A stretch of 64,000 nt of DNA from Stenogyne calaminthoides (GCA_037126765.1 JBBCBC010000049.1:806001-870000), one strand, 5' to 3'; positions 12,720 through 25,595 are shown, counted from the first letter of the stretch. The notes: generated by a model from the sequence alone, not told the origin. Numbers and translations are program-made.

Positions 12720-13122
12720 TGATTTTCTATCCCTCACCAACCACCCTCCATGGGGCCCATTTCATCATTTGTGCTATTAAATGTATAAATCGACAAATAA
12801 TAATTGAAAAAGACAGAAAATAAAAAGGGGTATCAAAATCAGCCGCGCTCGATCTTTGCGGCTTCTCTTCCTTCAACTTTCGATCTCCCAAAAGCTAGGG
12901 TTTTTCCCCTGCCCCCACCACTTACCTTTCGCTCCAAATTCTGCTAAATCCACCGTTTGAAATCTCCAGCTCTCCTCCCACCCCCTCTCTCCGAGCTTCT
13001 TTTGAATCTGTAGGGTTTACAGATCTGTTCTGCCGCTTCTACTTGCCTGGTTGTTCGCATCTCTGTTGCTTCCCGCGGATACGTGCAAGCACTGTGATAT
13101 TGTGTGTTTATGCGCAAGCAAA
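12720..13122 (+). promoter_or_regulatory. Promoter and 5' leader of the SAPS gene
   Basis: A GGGCCCAT site (around 12752) resembles the site II elements of plant housekeeping promoters. A TATAAAT box is at 12784-12790, which places a likely transcription start near 12815-12840. The leader that follows is pyrimidine-rich and GC-richer than its surroundings. It carries two AGGGTTT telo-box-like words (about 12897 and 13011), common in the 5' regions of constitutively expressed plant genes. An ATG at 13110-13112, out of frame with and overlapping the main start, opens a short upstream frame. Start, TATA and leader are read from sequence only. Confidence 0.55.
13110..13112 (+). promoter_or_regulatory. 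Upstream ATG overlapping the SAPS start codon
   Basis: This ATG lies 13 bases before the chosen start and in another frame, so its short frame runs through exon 1. The downstream ATG is chosen because MFWKLTTLS matches the conserved beginning of plant SAPS proteins. The context of the upstream ATG (TTTATGC) is weak, so leaky scanning is plausible. Confidence 0.4.
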
Positions 13123-16100
13123 ATGTTTTGGAAGCTCACTACTCTTTCTGCCTCTTCTCCTGTAAGTCAACAGGACTAGTATTTGCTTATTGTTTGTTAT
13201 TGTTATTTTTGGTTGGGGATATGGATTCTTAATTGTTGTGTTTATGGTTTATGAAGTGAGTTTAGGCTTGATTTTGATTTTTCTTTTGGTGAATGAATAG
13301 CTTAAGCTGCGGTTTGTTTGATTTCTGTTGAAGTTAACACCGGATATATGGGACTGGATGATTTTGTATGACATCACCGCTTTGTGATTATGGGATTTGT
13401 TTAGCTTTATTTGTAGGGACCTTTTATTGGTTGCATTTGTAGCTACTTGTTTCCTTACATGTGTGTTCTGGTTGGAACTGTGAGTGAGTGGGCGAAAATT
13501 GTTGGAATTCTCTTACACTTCCTGTCGCATTTCTGTATACCTGTGTTGATGAAATGTTCTGCTGCATCATGTATGATGTAGCTTACTGATTTCTGCTTGT
13601 ACCGTTCTGACTAATTGCTGCCCTCCATCATTTTCCTTCTTTCCGCTGCCAATGTTAGTGGATGACCTTCTTACTCAAAAGGCTGTTAGGGCTCTTAGCT
13701 TGCTCTCTCGGTTGAATAAAGTTACTAAACTAGTTCCCTCATCCACCCTTTATTACCAGGCTTATTTAGTACTATGCATCATTTGTTTTGTTTTTTCTTG
13801 GATCAATAGATAAAGGTATAGAGTTACTTTTTATTGGTGCATTGTGTTCCACTACAAATCTTCAAGTAGCACATGATTACCTGATGTTCACTACTAGTAG
13901 TAGAGATGTTAACCTTTTGATAGTTGCAAGCACTCATCTATTTCTGCTTTGACCCAATGTGCCCGCAGGTTGAATTAACTTGCCTAATTCTCCTCAAGTA
14001 CTGTATATAAAAATAATAAAATGAATTGGGTCATTGTGGAAATAGTACTGGCCATATCATGATTGAGGAAAAGCTCAAAGTCGTCTGGTTCTATTGCAAC
14101 TGTTATAGATGATGAAGTTGCAAATGTCCAGACTGTGCAGTTTAAAAGCTTGGGGTTTGAAATTCTTAACGAACTCATCCTATAGATGTTAAAGAGGCCA
14201 AACATGACAGAAGAAATCGGAATCCCCCAAAGTTATGGCCCAATAAAGAAGATCTTGAGTACTATACCTTTTTCCTTTTTAATCAGCAAGATAAAAATCT
14301 AATTTCTAAATTCTAATCCCTCCCTGTAATTTGGTGGATGGGATTTGTCTCATTAAAGTTTGGTTTTAAATGATTCCATTAATTTTATGTAGACGGAAAA
14401 CATGGTGTTCATCATGATAAGTATGACAAACAGCTAATATGAATTATGAAGGGCTAATAAAAAAAGTATATCTGAAAGACCGAAGTTGTAAGAATGAGAA
14501 TTTATTAGTTATTAATTAATGAACTTGGAAATTAGTGCAGTGCATGACCATATGCGTGGGCTGGAAGTCCTTCCCTTTACACGCATGCATATATGTTTTT
14601 ATATATGTTGGGAAGAGGTTTTATATATAATCTAGTATATTCATTCATAACAGATGCTGCTTCCCAGATTGGTTATACTGCAAACCAATGGCTATATATT
14701 TACATATGTGTTGCCTGGTCTCTGGTATTCATATTTATTGGTAGAAGTGGATATATTAAGAAGAGATCAGAAACAGATGTAGTTGAAGAAGGCTTTATGA
14801 TATTTCTAGATTGACAAAAACTCATATGAGACGGTCTAGTGTATGAGACGGGGTACAACTTAGCACAAATCACACCCACCCCTCCCAAAGTGTTAAAACG
14901 CCAATGCCCAACTTATGTCCCGTCTCACCGTGAGACCGTCTCATACAAGTGTGCTTCTTCTAGGTTATAATATGATGTTAACATTAGACATAATTTTGTC
15001 TCTAGGTTTTGATGGCCTGGCTCATTTGAGTTGACTAGCTGTAACTTATCCAGTCAAATCATCTAAATCCGCGTATTTCTGTGCTTTAAATAAAATGATA
15101 AATACTGTATAATACTTATATTTTAAGCCTGGATTTATATAAGATAGGAACTGACAACTCTTGCAGATTTTCAATGTCATTAGGTCAACGTACTGGTTTG
15201 AATGCTTATTATTCATTCTCTGGCCTTAGTCTTAGACTAGCTGAGGAAAGCTTGCCCTTCTTGGATTCTGAATATGCACTTGCTTCTTTCAACATTTTTT
15301 TTTAATGATCTGATATATATAATTTGTGTCTTCAGGTTGAATCTGTACTGGACAAGGAAAATTTTACATTGGAAGAGCTTTTAGATGAAGAAGAAATAAT
15401 TCAAGAGTGCAAAGCATTAAACAGTCGCCTCATAAATTTGTATGCTCAACTCTCATATGCATGCTTCTGTTGACTATCATATACCACAAAAATTTATGCT
15501 TTGTTCACTTCCCTTGGAAAAATTAACTGTTCATTCTGCTTTTAACTCTAAATTTCCTTGGTTTTAGTTTGAGAGACAGAGCTCAGGTTGAGCAGCTTCT
15601 AAAAAGTATATTGTTGAGGAGCCCCCAGAGGGTGCGGATAACAGACAAACCTTCAAGTATGTTACTATACTTTCAGGAAACAGTTGTTATGTCTGATTAG
15701 CTATTTTCAATTTCCTTTCTTTTGTTTTTATGCATGTTTTCACAAGGATCTCCTTAGATTTTCTCTTAGAATGTAGTAAGGGCTAGCATATTTATAAGCA
15801 GTAGCAGTTGCAACTGATTGTTTGGGAGATTATATTTTGGCTTAAATTTGTTGTTTGATATTGCAGGTTTCCTTTTTGTTGCATGTGAAATTTTTACATG
15901 TGAAATTGATGTTATCTTGAAGACCTTGGTGGAGGAAGAGGAGGTCAGATCACGTATTGAATATTTGAGAGATATATCTAACAGACAATTTTTAATTCAA
16001 ACCCAACTAATAATTAATCAAATTCTCTGTCTTGTTGCAGCTTATGAATTTACTCTCTTCTTTTTTGGAACCAACCCATCCTCATAGTGCATTGTTGGCT

Positions 16101-19100
16101 GGTTATTTTAGTAAGGTGTGAATTGATAGCTGTATAAGCTCGTGCAATATCTCCTGCTCATTGTTGATTAACTTGTTTCATGGTTCATCTTTTCTGATGC
16201 AATTTCTGAGGTATTGCAGGTTGTGGTGTGCCTAATGATACGAAAGACCATTCAACTAATGAATTATGTCAAGGTAAATAGAAATTTGAGATTTATGCAT
16301 GGAAATTCATCGCAAGCCTCTGATTATTTAAAATTAGATGCCTGTCTTATTTTGTTTATTCGTCAAATCTGCCCTTTGATTTAAGGGGAGATGGCAACAT
16401 GCTTTCATTGGTTTTAGATTTGTAGTATGGTATCTTTTGTGTCATATTTCCTTGAAAACTTCTTGGTATTGAAGTAAACCGGCTGAATATCCATTCTACT
16501 GCAGCAATATAGTTTGCCTTATGGCTTTGATATCACTCTATTCCTGAATCTTTCTATCTGTGAAGATGCCATTTTAAATGTTTTTATACTGCTCCTATAG
16601 CATAGTTATTAAAAGCGCGCCAGCCAGCACTAGGCGCCAGACCAACGCTACTGCCATAGGCCCAAGCGGTTGGGATTTTTTCGCCACTGGGGCGCCTTTA
16701 AACTTTAGGCGCCTTTACTCACACAAAAGGCGCTACTTAAGGCGTGCCTTTATGACATCTAGGGTTTGAAATAAAAAAAACATTTTTTTATTTGTCAAAT
16801 AACATCAGAATAATAAAAAATACTATCTCTTAAGTCTTAATATTTAAGTGAATCACATCTAGGGTTTCAAGATTCACTTTTTATCAAGTATAATCGTGCG
16901 TATCTCTTTGATGGATATAGATGAAAGCAATGAGTGGGTGGTTGGTCTAATGGAAGATGAAGATGAGTTGGTTCACCAAGGTGAAAATTTGACTTGGGGT
17001 ATTGCTACAGAAGCCATGGTTAGGTTTACTAAGAAATTATCAAGGTCTTATGTTGTTTTTTCCAGGGATGCAAGGCGAGCGCCTAAGGTGCCAGGCGCGC
17101 CTAAGGCGCTAGGCGCTGCTTCTCGCCTTGTGGCGCCTTGCGCCATTAATAACTATGTCCTATAGACAACCTAAATGATGCAACAGTTATACCAATAAGT
17201 TGTGAACTATAAATAATAGTAATGTCTTTTTTGTTTTTAATTGAGAGACCTATCACTTTGTGATATAACTTTTGTAGCATCCCAGCTAGTGTAATTTTCC
17301 TGACAATAATAACCCTGGCTACTCGATTCCTGGCTACTTTCACCAAAGCAAACAGATTATTTGGTGCCTTGTATTTCACCCTATCAATAAATGTGAACAA
17401 GCACTTTATGTAGCTTGCTTAAAGAATTATTTTAAATAGTTTCTCCAAGCTTCTGACAATTTTTTTTTTTTTGCAGGCATACCAAGATGTTCTTAAACAG
17501 CTGGTTGATTTGATTGGTATCACATCCATCATGGAGGTTGAGAATCGAACTTATGTTCTATTTTTGCTTGTGCACTATGTTTTTCTGAATCCTTGCTTTT
17601 GTAAGCGCAAACTTCTTATTTATTACTGCTTGTAGATTATTCACATTTTTCATTAATTTTTTGTCATCAGGTCTTGGTGCGTCTTGTAGGTGCAGATGAT
17701 CATCTGTACCCAAATTCTTTGGACGTTATACAGTGGTTGACTGATAGCAACTTGTTAGAGATGATTGTGGATAAACTCAATACCCTGGTAAGTGTCAAAT
17801 CAGCAATTTGTGCTACATTACTTAAGAACCATTTATGTTGGTGTGGTAGTCATACCAGCTCATTTTGGTGATGCTTGTTTTGGGTACTTAACTTTTAAAA
17901 CCGAATTTTGAAATTTAGGGGATTTTGAAATCCTGATAAATAATAAGGTGTGTGTTTGTTTTGGGTTTTTTTAGTAGGGTGAGATTTAACTTTATGGGGG
18001 TGTTTGCAAAAACTTATGGTTTTAAAGAAGTGATTAAAATTAGTGATTATGGAAAAAGTGATTAATAGTAGAAGTTGATAGTGTTTGTAAGAAAATTAAA
18101 AAAAAAGTTGATAGTGTTTGCAAAAAAAAGTAAAAAGTTTTTAAAAAAGAGTAAAGCTACTAAAAGCACCCTCTTAGAAGCTTATAACTTATAACTTATG
18201 AGAGCTTATTTAAGCCACTAAAAGAGAAATAAAACACTCCAAATTGCTTTTGCACATAAATCTAGGTGACTATAATCACTTATAAGTTTTTGAAAACACC
18301 CCCTATATCGAATCAATGTCTAAGAGTGAATGAAGTATTATTATATTGTTATTGTTGAGTGTGATTGTAATGATTGGATGATGTGAATTATGACTTAGAT
18401 ATTAAAGCGTGTGGAGAGAGAATTGATTGTATTGGAATGTGTGGTAGTAGGTTTATAGGTGTTTACCTTTGGTGGTTTTTTAAAACTGGATTTCAAAAAT
18501 CGAACTAGAACCGGTTTTAAATTTCAAAAACCAAAAAATCACCTTGGTTTCTTGATTTGTTGCTGTTAAAACATCTTGAATAATGGCCTCCTTAAGATTG
18601 TGACTATTCTCTTTTCTCTTCTGATTGGAGGTGTATGCGTTTTCCTGAATTTGCTTTAAGACATTCTATTGCAATTTTTTTGCTTTGGACAAGTTTCTGA
18701 AACTGGTGACTGATTCTATTAGGAATAATAACGCCAAGGCCCATTATGTTCACATGTGTTACAAACAGGGGCCATTATGTTCACACGTGTTACAAACAGG
18801 GCGGACTTCACACATGCTTGATATTTATTTAGATAGAGAAAATCACCAACTTATCAATCAACAAATGAACTAATTAGCCATTTTGTGCACTTGAACTATT
18901 GTGAATATCACTTTGTTATACTGCTTATATTTATTGTACTTTCTTCACTAAATACTGACTTGTTTATCGTTGTTCATATCCTTTATATATATGTATACAC
19001 ACACAGTTGAACCATGCATATTACGCGGGTTGATTTTTATTTTTTTTACATTAAATACTTAAAATATTTATTTTATTTGTTTAATTCAATTCAATTACAG

Positions 19101-22100
19101 TCATGTTTACTCTCTCATAAAATAATTCAATTCGATTATTTCAATTTTTTTTTTAAATAATTATTATTCCCTTAATTAATGTGTGACCCTAATTAAATTT
19201 GTGACTCTTTATTTGATTATTGCCTTAATTAAATTTGTGCTTAGAATTTTAAAAGTTAGATTAATTAGAATATACATTTAAAGTGGACGTCCAAGATTGT
19301 TTCTTCGAAAAAATGAATGGCTGAGATTACTTAATTATCCAACAATTAATTGTTCCCTTAATTGATTTAATTATTAAGAATTGAAGATTAATCATATTAC
19401 ACAATATATAAAATATAATATCATTGATTGATTAAAATTGATTGACATTAATGCACGTTCCTTATTTAAATTTTTTTATTTGGGTTTCAAAATTCAGAAT
19501 ACTTAGAAAATTAGAGAATTTGGTAGTGCCACATAGGCTTGGATAAAAATTTGGTGCATTCTGGCGTTGACATGTAGGCTTGAGAGATTCACCAATATGT
19601 GCAAGGGGACATATATATATATATGTATATATGTTATGTCGAAACTTTGGTTTTTGGGTAGGGCTCACTGCTCACTTGGCTAGTCTCCATGTTTATATTT
19701 CCAATGCTTGCTGCTTGGCCAGTTTCCTGTGCCTTTTGATACTGTAATACCTCACAATGGCGTATATTCTGTTACCTCCAGAGTACACCTGAAGTACATG
19801 CTAATGCAGCAGAAACATTATGTTCTATAACCAGGAATGCTCCATCACCTCTAGCCACTAAACTATCTAGTCCAAGGTCTGTTAATCCTACTTGAATATC
19901 TTCAATTTGAGCACCCATTGTTCAGCCTGAGCTGAATGTGTGTGACTAAATACTTTCTCTACTTGCAGTTTTGTGACAAGGATTTTTGGTCATGCACTTG
20001 AAGACTCGCAGTCAAAATCTGCCCTTGTCCATTCACTTTCTGTTTGTATTTCATTACTGGATCATAAAAGATCAATTCCTTCTTCGGTAATGTACTCTTT
20101 CAGAAATCAAAATGTGTATGAACCACCAATACGTGCGAATCCTGAAACTGTTGGTGCAATGCTTCCCAAACTAGGTGAGCTGATTGTTAATATTTTACCT
20201 TGTTATCTTGTATTGTCATGCTATGTTGTTGGAATTATATATTTGATTGCTTGGCTTCCTAGTTTGTACCCTATCTATTTTTGGGTGTTGCACAACCCTA
20301 TAGAGAATGGATTCGTTAGGATTTTTATGTCTTATATTCTTTGCTGCTATTCTCTTGTCCAATGATCATATGGATGTATGCAAAAAAAATCTTGGATTTC
20401 AATTTTCAGCATGTGCTTTCCTTGGGGAATGTTTGTTTTGGGCAGTAGGAGGATTGGGAAAATCTTTAATTGAGAAACTCTTGAATAGTAAAAAAAAGTG
20501 AATTTGGCTTTTGTGTATGTTTGGTTGATAGAATGTAGTAGTGAAAAAGTAAGTGCTAGTGAGATTATTATATTGTGAAAAATAAATGTGTGTCATATTG
20601 GGAAAAGGTAAAGTATGAGAGAGAACGTAAGAGAGTGTAGGTATTATGGTTTAGGATTTTGGTGGATTTTAAAATCTAGCTTGCATATCATATCCTACAA
20701 ACACATGCAATAGGGTTTTGAAGTAAAATCTTGCAATTTGTAACCTAGAAACAAACATACTCTCAGAATATTTAGGATGCAAATGTTTATGGAATGGGAG
20801 CTTTGTGGAACTTTTAGCATTGACAACGTAGATTAGGACACATGGTTTGACTGCATATGTTTACCCATGCTTTTAGCTTATTAAACATGTGTTGAAATAA
20901 TTTGTTCATACTTTCTATTGTTCCATGTATTGCAATAAACATGCAATGTTTATGTTCAGGTGAGCTGCTGAAGCTTCTGAATGTTACATATGATGAGAAA
21001 ATTTTGCCCACAACATATGGTGAATTGAAGCCACCTCTTGGAAAACATCGCTTGAAGGTTAGTTGACAAGCTATAATCAGAATATGTCTTGTAATATTTT
21101 TCTTGAGACTCCCTTTTATTTTTCTACTGTCTTACGAAGAGTTAATTAAATTTAATTGCTCACAAGTCCATTACTCTCTGAAAAGGCAGATCCTTTTCCT
21201 ATATGATACTTGAAGGACTTCATCTAAAATTTTGGAGTCTACCTGCTAGTTTTTTTGTATGGATCACATCTGATGTGCTCAGTTCCCCTTAAAGCTTGGG
21301 GAAAAGGCTCGCAAGGATTTCTGCAGTTTTCATTGCTATATAAAACTTCAACCCCCCACCCCAAAAGAAAAGGATTTTATTTTTTTTGTTCATTATACAA
21401 AAAGCTGATGAAATTGTGATCCTGGTTGTAGATTGTGGAATTCCTCGCTGTGCTGCTGAAAACTGCCAATGAAGCAGCAGAGAAGGAACTGGTCAGCTCT
21501 GGGACTATTCAAAGAGTACTTGATCTATTTTTTGAGTAAGCATATCAGTTTACTGCTATTTTTTACATTTCAGTCATAAATTGTAGCTTATGCTCAAAGT
21601 TTTTTTTTATAATGTAAATTTTTGGAACTAGATGTGTTAGACTTGCTTATACTGTTCCAATTATCCCTTTCGGTCCAGGTATCCATACAATAATGCTTTG
21701 CATCATCATGTGGAAAGCATTGTATATTCATGCTTGGAGAGCAAAAACAATTCCATAGTTAACCATCTTCTCCTTGATTGCAATTTGGTTGGAAAGATTC
21801 TTCAAATGGAGAAAAGCCCTGCCCTTACTGGCACAGTTAATCAGGTATTATTTGTAGTATAGTTATCGGTGTTTTGAGTTCTTACCTGCATTGTACTTAC
21901 TTTTTTTATGTTCAGTAGTTGGGGTCCTCTAAGAAGCATAGATTTGAGGACGATGCAAATACTTCCGGTTGTAGAAATAATCTGTCTACTTCATTCACGA
22001 TGCATGTTGTTATTGGGGCAAATCTTAGGGTAATGTTTTGGGATTTTGAGCATTTGGTTATCTGGATTTCAGATTCTTGATGACTTGTAATGATATGAGT

Positions 22101-25100
22101 TTGTTTGGGATTTGAGTAGGGTGTGGTTTAATTTTTATGTCAAATCAATGTTTAAGAATGAGTAGTCAATTATTATATTATTTTTGATTGTAAATTTAAT
22201 GATTGAATGATTGTGTAATGATTAGTGTGTTTTATTGGAATTGTAAAAGGGAGAATAAAAGGTGTGAAGAGTGATAAATAAAATAAGAGTGGAAATAAAA
22301 AAAATATACTGGTCATTGGAGAGAGTTGGATAGGTGGTGTAGTGAACATGTTATTTATAGGGTTTATAGGTATGTGCAGTGTAAATATATTAGATATTTA
22401 ATAATCAAATTCTAAAATCTCGGAGTAGAACTGGATTTAGATTTCAATCCTAAATCCTGTTTTTAAATCCCAAATCAAACATTCCCTTAGTTGTCCTTGC
22501 ATGTTTCATATTTTTCATTTTGCTTATTGTGATTGAAAGAAAAGTTAACCATTCACGGTCCTGAATCACTGTTTACCATTCTTTTGTTGAGTCTGATAAG
22601 TGGTATACTTACGGTAATTTTTTTTTTAAAAATGCAGCCAACTTTACCAGCTCCTGGGAGACAAGCTCCTCGAGCTGGATACTTCGGGCACTTGACACGG
22701 ATATCAAATAAACTTATTCAGTTGGGCAACAGCAACAATAACATTCTAAAACATCTTCAGGTTTGCAACAAATTTCTTGCTTTTGTCGTTAAATTAATAA
22801 TATTTTAATTTTCAAACCTTAAATCAGAATATGTGAAAAGTATTAGCTGTTTGATACTTTTTTCCTTGGTCGGCTTTAGCTGCTTGACACTTTTTACTCA
22901 TATCTTCATGTCTTGGGTCCTGCTATCTTTTCTGTTTGCTTCAGAACAATAATGAATGGAACGGAGTGGCAGTCTACTGTCTTACATGAGCGTAATGTGG
23001 TTGAGAACGTTTACCGATGGGTTTGTGGGTAAGCCTCTTTTCTCATATTCTGCAGTTATTTGCACTCAGTCAAGTTTTACCAGTCCATTTACAATATTAT
23101 TCCAGTTGTCAGACTTGTACGACTAGGACCGAAGAAACTTTCCTTGTTTCTAAACTCTAGGCCTGCTTTCTTAGAGGCTTCTTAAATTAGTCTGTCCATC
23201 TCCTGCTATGCCTTCTGTTTTGGTATAGCATGTCTACCTGTACAATAAACACAAAAAACACAGTCACGCGCATCCTTTAGGAGTTCTATCATTCAGGGCT
23301 AGAAAATTAGTAAAACTATCAGTTAGGGCCTGAATTTTTTTTTCCTATCAATTCAGGACCTAAAAAATCAAAAAACAATCAATCCGGGACCTAAAAAGAT
23401 GGAAACTACCAATTTATGACTCACAGATGGTGTTTGACATCTTATATTCTAGTTTGCCAACAGTATTCTATTAATTCACGATTCCAAAAAGTAAAATATA
23501 TATTGATTTCATGTGAGTGAAAAAATAAGAAAAAAAAATAGAAATGAAAAAAAAATTATGTACATTAATAAATAAGGGTATATAAACTATAAGATGCCAA
23601 ACATGGTCTTAATATTTATGAGCCCTAAATTGATAGTTTCCTTCAGGTCCTAAATTGATAGTTTTAGTAACGATCAGAGGCATCAGCCATCAGGTTTAGA
23701 ATTGACAATATTCCTATAATGTTTACTATTTTATCCTAATTTTCATTTGATGCCCACTCTGCTGAAAATGGTCTACAGATTCTTCTGGATTATAATTCCT
23801 GAAAATGATAATTCATTTTCCACTTTGCAGGAGACCGACGGCGTTGCAAGACAGGAACAGGGATAGTGATGAGGAAGATGTTCATGATAGAGATTACGAT
23901 GTTGCAGCTCTTGCAAATAATTTAAGCCAAGCATTTAGATACACCATATATGACAACAATGATGATGCTGAGGTAAATGTCAACAGTAACTTTCACTAAA
24001 ATGCTTATATAATTTAATTGAGATCTATATGTATAATTTGCATTCTTTCAGGGTCATGGATCTTTTGATCGTGATGACGAGGTAATTTGCACTCCCACAT
24101 ACTCTATTATTCTATGATTTTCTCTTTTATTGAGATTCTTTAGTTTTGTTGAACCCATGAATTGTCTTACTAGTTGCTAGCCTTTTTCCCATAATAAACT
24201 TACCAGTTTTTTTTTTTTTAAAAATATATGGAACTGTAGGATGTTTACTTTGATGATGAATCTGCCGAAGTAGTAATTTCTTCCCTAAGGCTGGGTGATG
24301 ACCAAGGAAGGTGAGTCTTCTTACCGTTATCTAAAATGGTAGGAATTCTGTTGGTAATTTTAAGCGTTCCAACTGAGACGTGACTTTTTTGGAATTTCCT
24401 TCCACAAAGATTGCCTGTACTTAAGAGTATTCAATACTCCATTACCTTCACCAATTAAATATTTATAATAAATCTTAGGAGGCACCGAGTTCAAAATTCC
24501 TCAATGGGAAACACGGATTACTGTGCTGGTTAGTGAGAATAAAAGATGATTAATTCACCTTCCTACGAGGTTATGAGACTCAAATTATGTTTATCATTAC
24601 CCCATTTTATTAACTACCACCCTCCTATAATTTTGTCTCCTGAATTATTCCACTATTTCTTTACCAACAATCATTTTTTGTTCCCTTTATTCCAAAATTA
24701 AAGCACAACAATAGCAATGTAACCAACATTTTGACAATACCCTTTCTTATGAGGGCGTAGAGGGAAAGAGATTCTCATTAGCATTCCCATTGAAAAATTT
24801 GAACCAAGTGCCCCCTTAATGTAGAAGGGTTTGGAAATTATGTCTGAATCTCTGGATTCAGGACAACTAACCAATGTTTTATTACGCAAAAGACCAGAAC
24901 TGCCATCTGGCCTCTTTTCTTATTTCGTAATACCTGTTACTCTTTCTTACAGCAGTTTGTTCACAAATTCCAACTGGTTTGCGTTCCATGACGACAGAGT
25001 CGGTGGTGATGTGCCTATGAACACCTCGTCTTCCGACATGATGGACGATATTAACTTGAACACAATTACAAACAATGGCAACAGCAGTAGCGATGATGAG

Positions 25101-25595
25101 GTCATGGTTGGAGAGGATGAAGAAATGACGGAGAGCAGATCTTCTCCCAACGAATCATCCAGTTTCCAACCCAACGGTTTCAATGGATTCGATCCTAGCA
25201 ACTCCAGGACTGATACAGACTCGATTCCCTTGGCTGAGAAGACTGATACTTCTAACGACTTAGGCTTCTTCCGCTTCGAAACCCCAGACAACAACGATGA
25301 TCCATTTGCAGACAGGCCAATACCCGAGTGGGTAGCATGGGGTGAGGGCGGTTCAGATTTTCAAGTCGGTGGGTCCACCATTAATCCCTTCGACGACCAA
25401 AGCAATATCTCTCACAATGACGCGGGGCCCACTGCTGCCCCCGTTTTATCAAACGGGGTCAGTTCTGTAAATTCTAGTCCAAAAAGTGTCCCCGTGCCTT
25501 CTCTGTTCGAAGAGGACGTTGAATTTGTGGGTGTCGAATTAGAGGGCACGGAGAAAGCCATGGAACAGGCTATCAAGGAAGGCATAGTTGGCTAA
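13123..25595 (+). CDS. SAPS-domain protein (SIT4-associated, PP6 regulatory subunit-like), lesioned
   Basis: Proteins of this family bind the Sit4/PP6 catalytic subunit as regulatory subunits. Exons with GT-AG borders: 13123-13161, 15336-15439, 15568-15656, 15867-15943, 16041-16115, 16220-16273, 17477-17536, 17671-17787, 19782-19876, 19969-20174, 20960-21057, 21432-21535, 21679-21844, 22638-22760, 22945-23028, 23831-23972, 24052-24081, 24240-24310, 24953-25595. The protein starts MFWKLTTLSASSPVESVLDK. It contains ENFTLEELLDEEEIIQECKA, the SAPS core (LVRLVGADDH, ANAAETLCSITRNAPSPLAT, TTYGELKPPLGKHRLKIVEF), GHLTRISNKLIQLGNSN, then an acidic tail with YFDDESAEVVISSLRLGDDQ. Oddities: exons 3-4 are read in a shifted frame over about 20 residues; exon 15 has one extra G (22963-22964) giving a stop at 22987; the last exon has TAA (25593) where relatives continue, followed by a lost base. 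The family-typical C-terminus (FNDANYWRVDQE..VLE) is still legible to 25729. The identification is firm; whether the gene is functional is doubtful. Confidence 0.88.
14812..14956. mobile_element. 145-bp MITE with ATGAGACGGTCT ends, in SAPS intron 1
   Basis: The left end contains ACTCATATGAGACGGTCT and the inverted right end contains CACTTGTATGAGACGGTCT, so the terminal repeats are clear. The flanking words TTTCTAGAT and CTTCTAGGT agree at 7 of 9 positions and could be a decayed 9-bp duplication, as Mutator-like elements make. Related sequences lie near 35040-35165 and 61710-61832, sharing GACATTAACGCTTTAACAC-like and GAGTTTTTGTCAA-like words. Confidence 0.6.
16601..17157 (+). mobile_element. 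hAT deletion derivative keeping the transposase C-terminus
   Basis: It is flanked by a perfect 8-bp duplication, TCCTATAG (16593-16600 and 17158-17165). The ends are inverted: CATAGTTATTAA on the left and TTAATAACTATG on the right. Subterminal regions are crowded with AGGCGC words in both orientations. Positions 16896-17050 encode DIDESNEWVVG..EDELVHQGENLTW, which resembles the acidic C-terminal tail of plant BED-finger hAT transposases. The element lies in SAPS intron 6, in the same orientation as the gene. It cannot mobilise itself. Confidence 0.82.
17996..18303. mobile_element. 308-bp MITE nested in an older MITE, SAPS intron 8
   Basis: The ends are inverted: GGGGGTGTTTGCAAAAACTT on the left and AAGTTTTTGAAAACACCCCC on the right. 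TAT flanks both sides. The sequence on either side (TTTAGTAGGGTGAGATTTAA ... AATCAATGTCTAAGAGTGA) lines up with an uninterrupted relative at 22110-22160, so this insertion split an older element. The 3-bp duplication and the GGGGGTGTTTG ends fit PIF/Harbinger-like MITEs. Confidence 0.65.
18700..19780. other. Large part of SAPS intron 8, AT-rich
   Basis: This is intronic sequence between exons 8 and 9. It contains a near-duplicate of 30 bases (GCCATTATGTTCACA-GTGTTACAAACAGG at 18738-18800), a TA microsatellite at 19611-19632 and AT-rich filler. No coding sequence was found. Confidence 0.5.
20510..20765. mobile_element. MITE-like insertion in SAPS intron 10
   Basis: TATGTTTGGTTGATAG on the left and CCTAGAAACAAACATACT on the right form imperfect inverted ends. 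The inner part repeats TTAGGATTTT- and AAAATCTAGCTT-like words seen in the other intron MITEs. The ends are approximate. Confidence 0.45.
22085..22492. mobile_element. MITE-like insertion in SAPS intron 13
   Basis: The left end reads TTTGTTTGGGATTTGAGTAGGG and the right end AAATCCCAAATCAAACATTCCC, giving imperfect inverted ends around GTTTGGGATTT. It is related to the interrupted copy at 17940-18540. No coding capacity. Confidence 0.5.
23280..23695. repeat. Long-TIR foldback element, copy 1, in SAPS intron 15
   Basis: The left arm carries several ATCAATTCAGGACCTAAAA-like words, and the right arm (about 23590-23670) carries the same words inverted. Near the centre, GGTGTTTGACATCTTATA faces TATAAGATGCCAAACATGG. 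The layout matches the element at 27083-27555. The core here lacks the telomere-like repeat. Confidence 0.55.

Noticed and set aside
24831..24952. ATG at 24831 as the start of a separate gene covering the last SAPS exon
   Set aside because: 24831-24952 is intron sequence ending in a good acceptor (TTTCTTACAG). The exon from 24953 continues the SAPS protein in frame.
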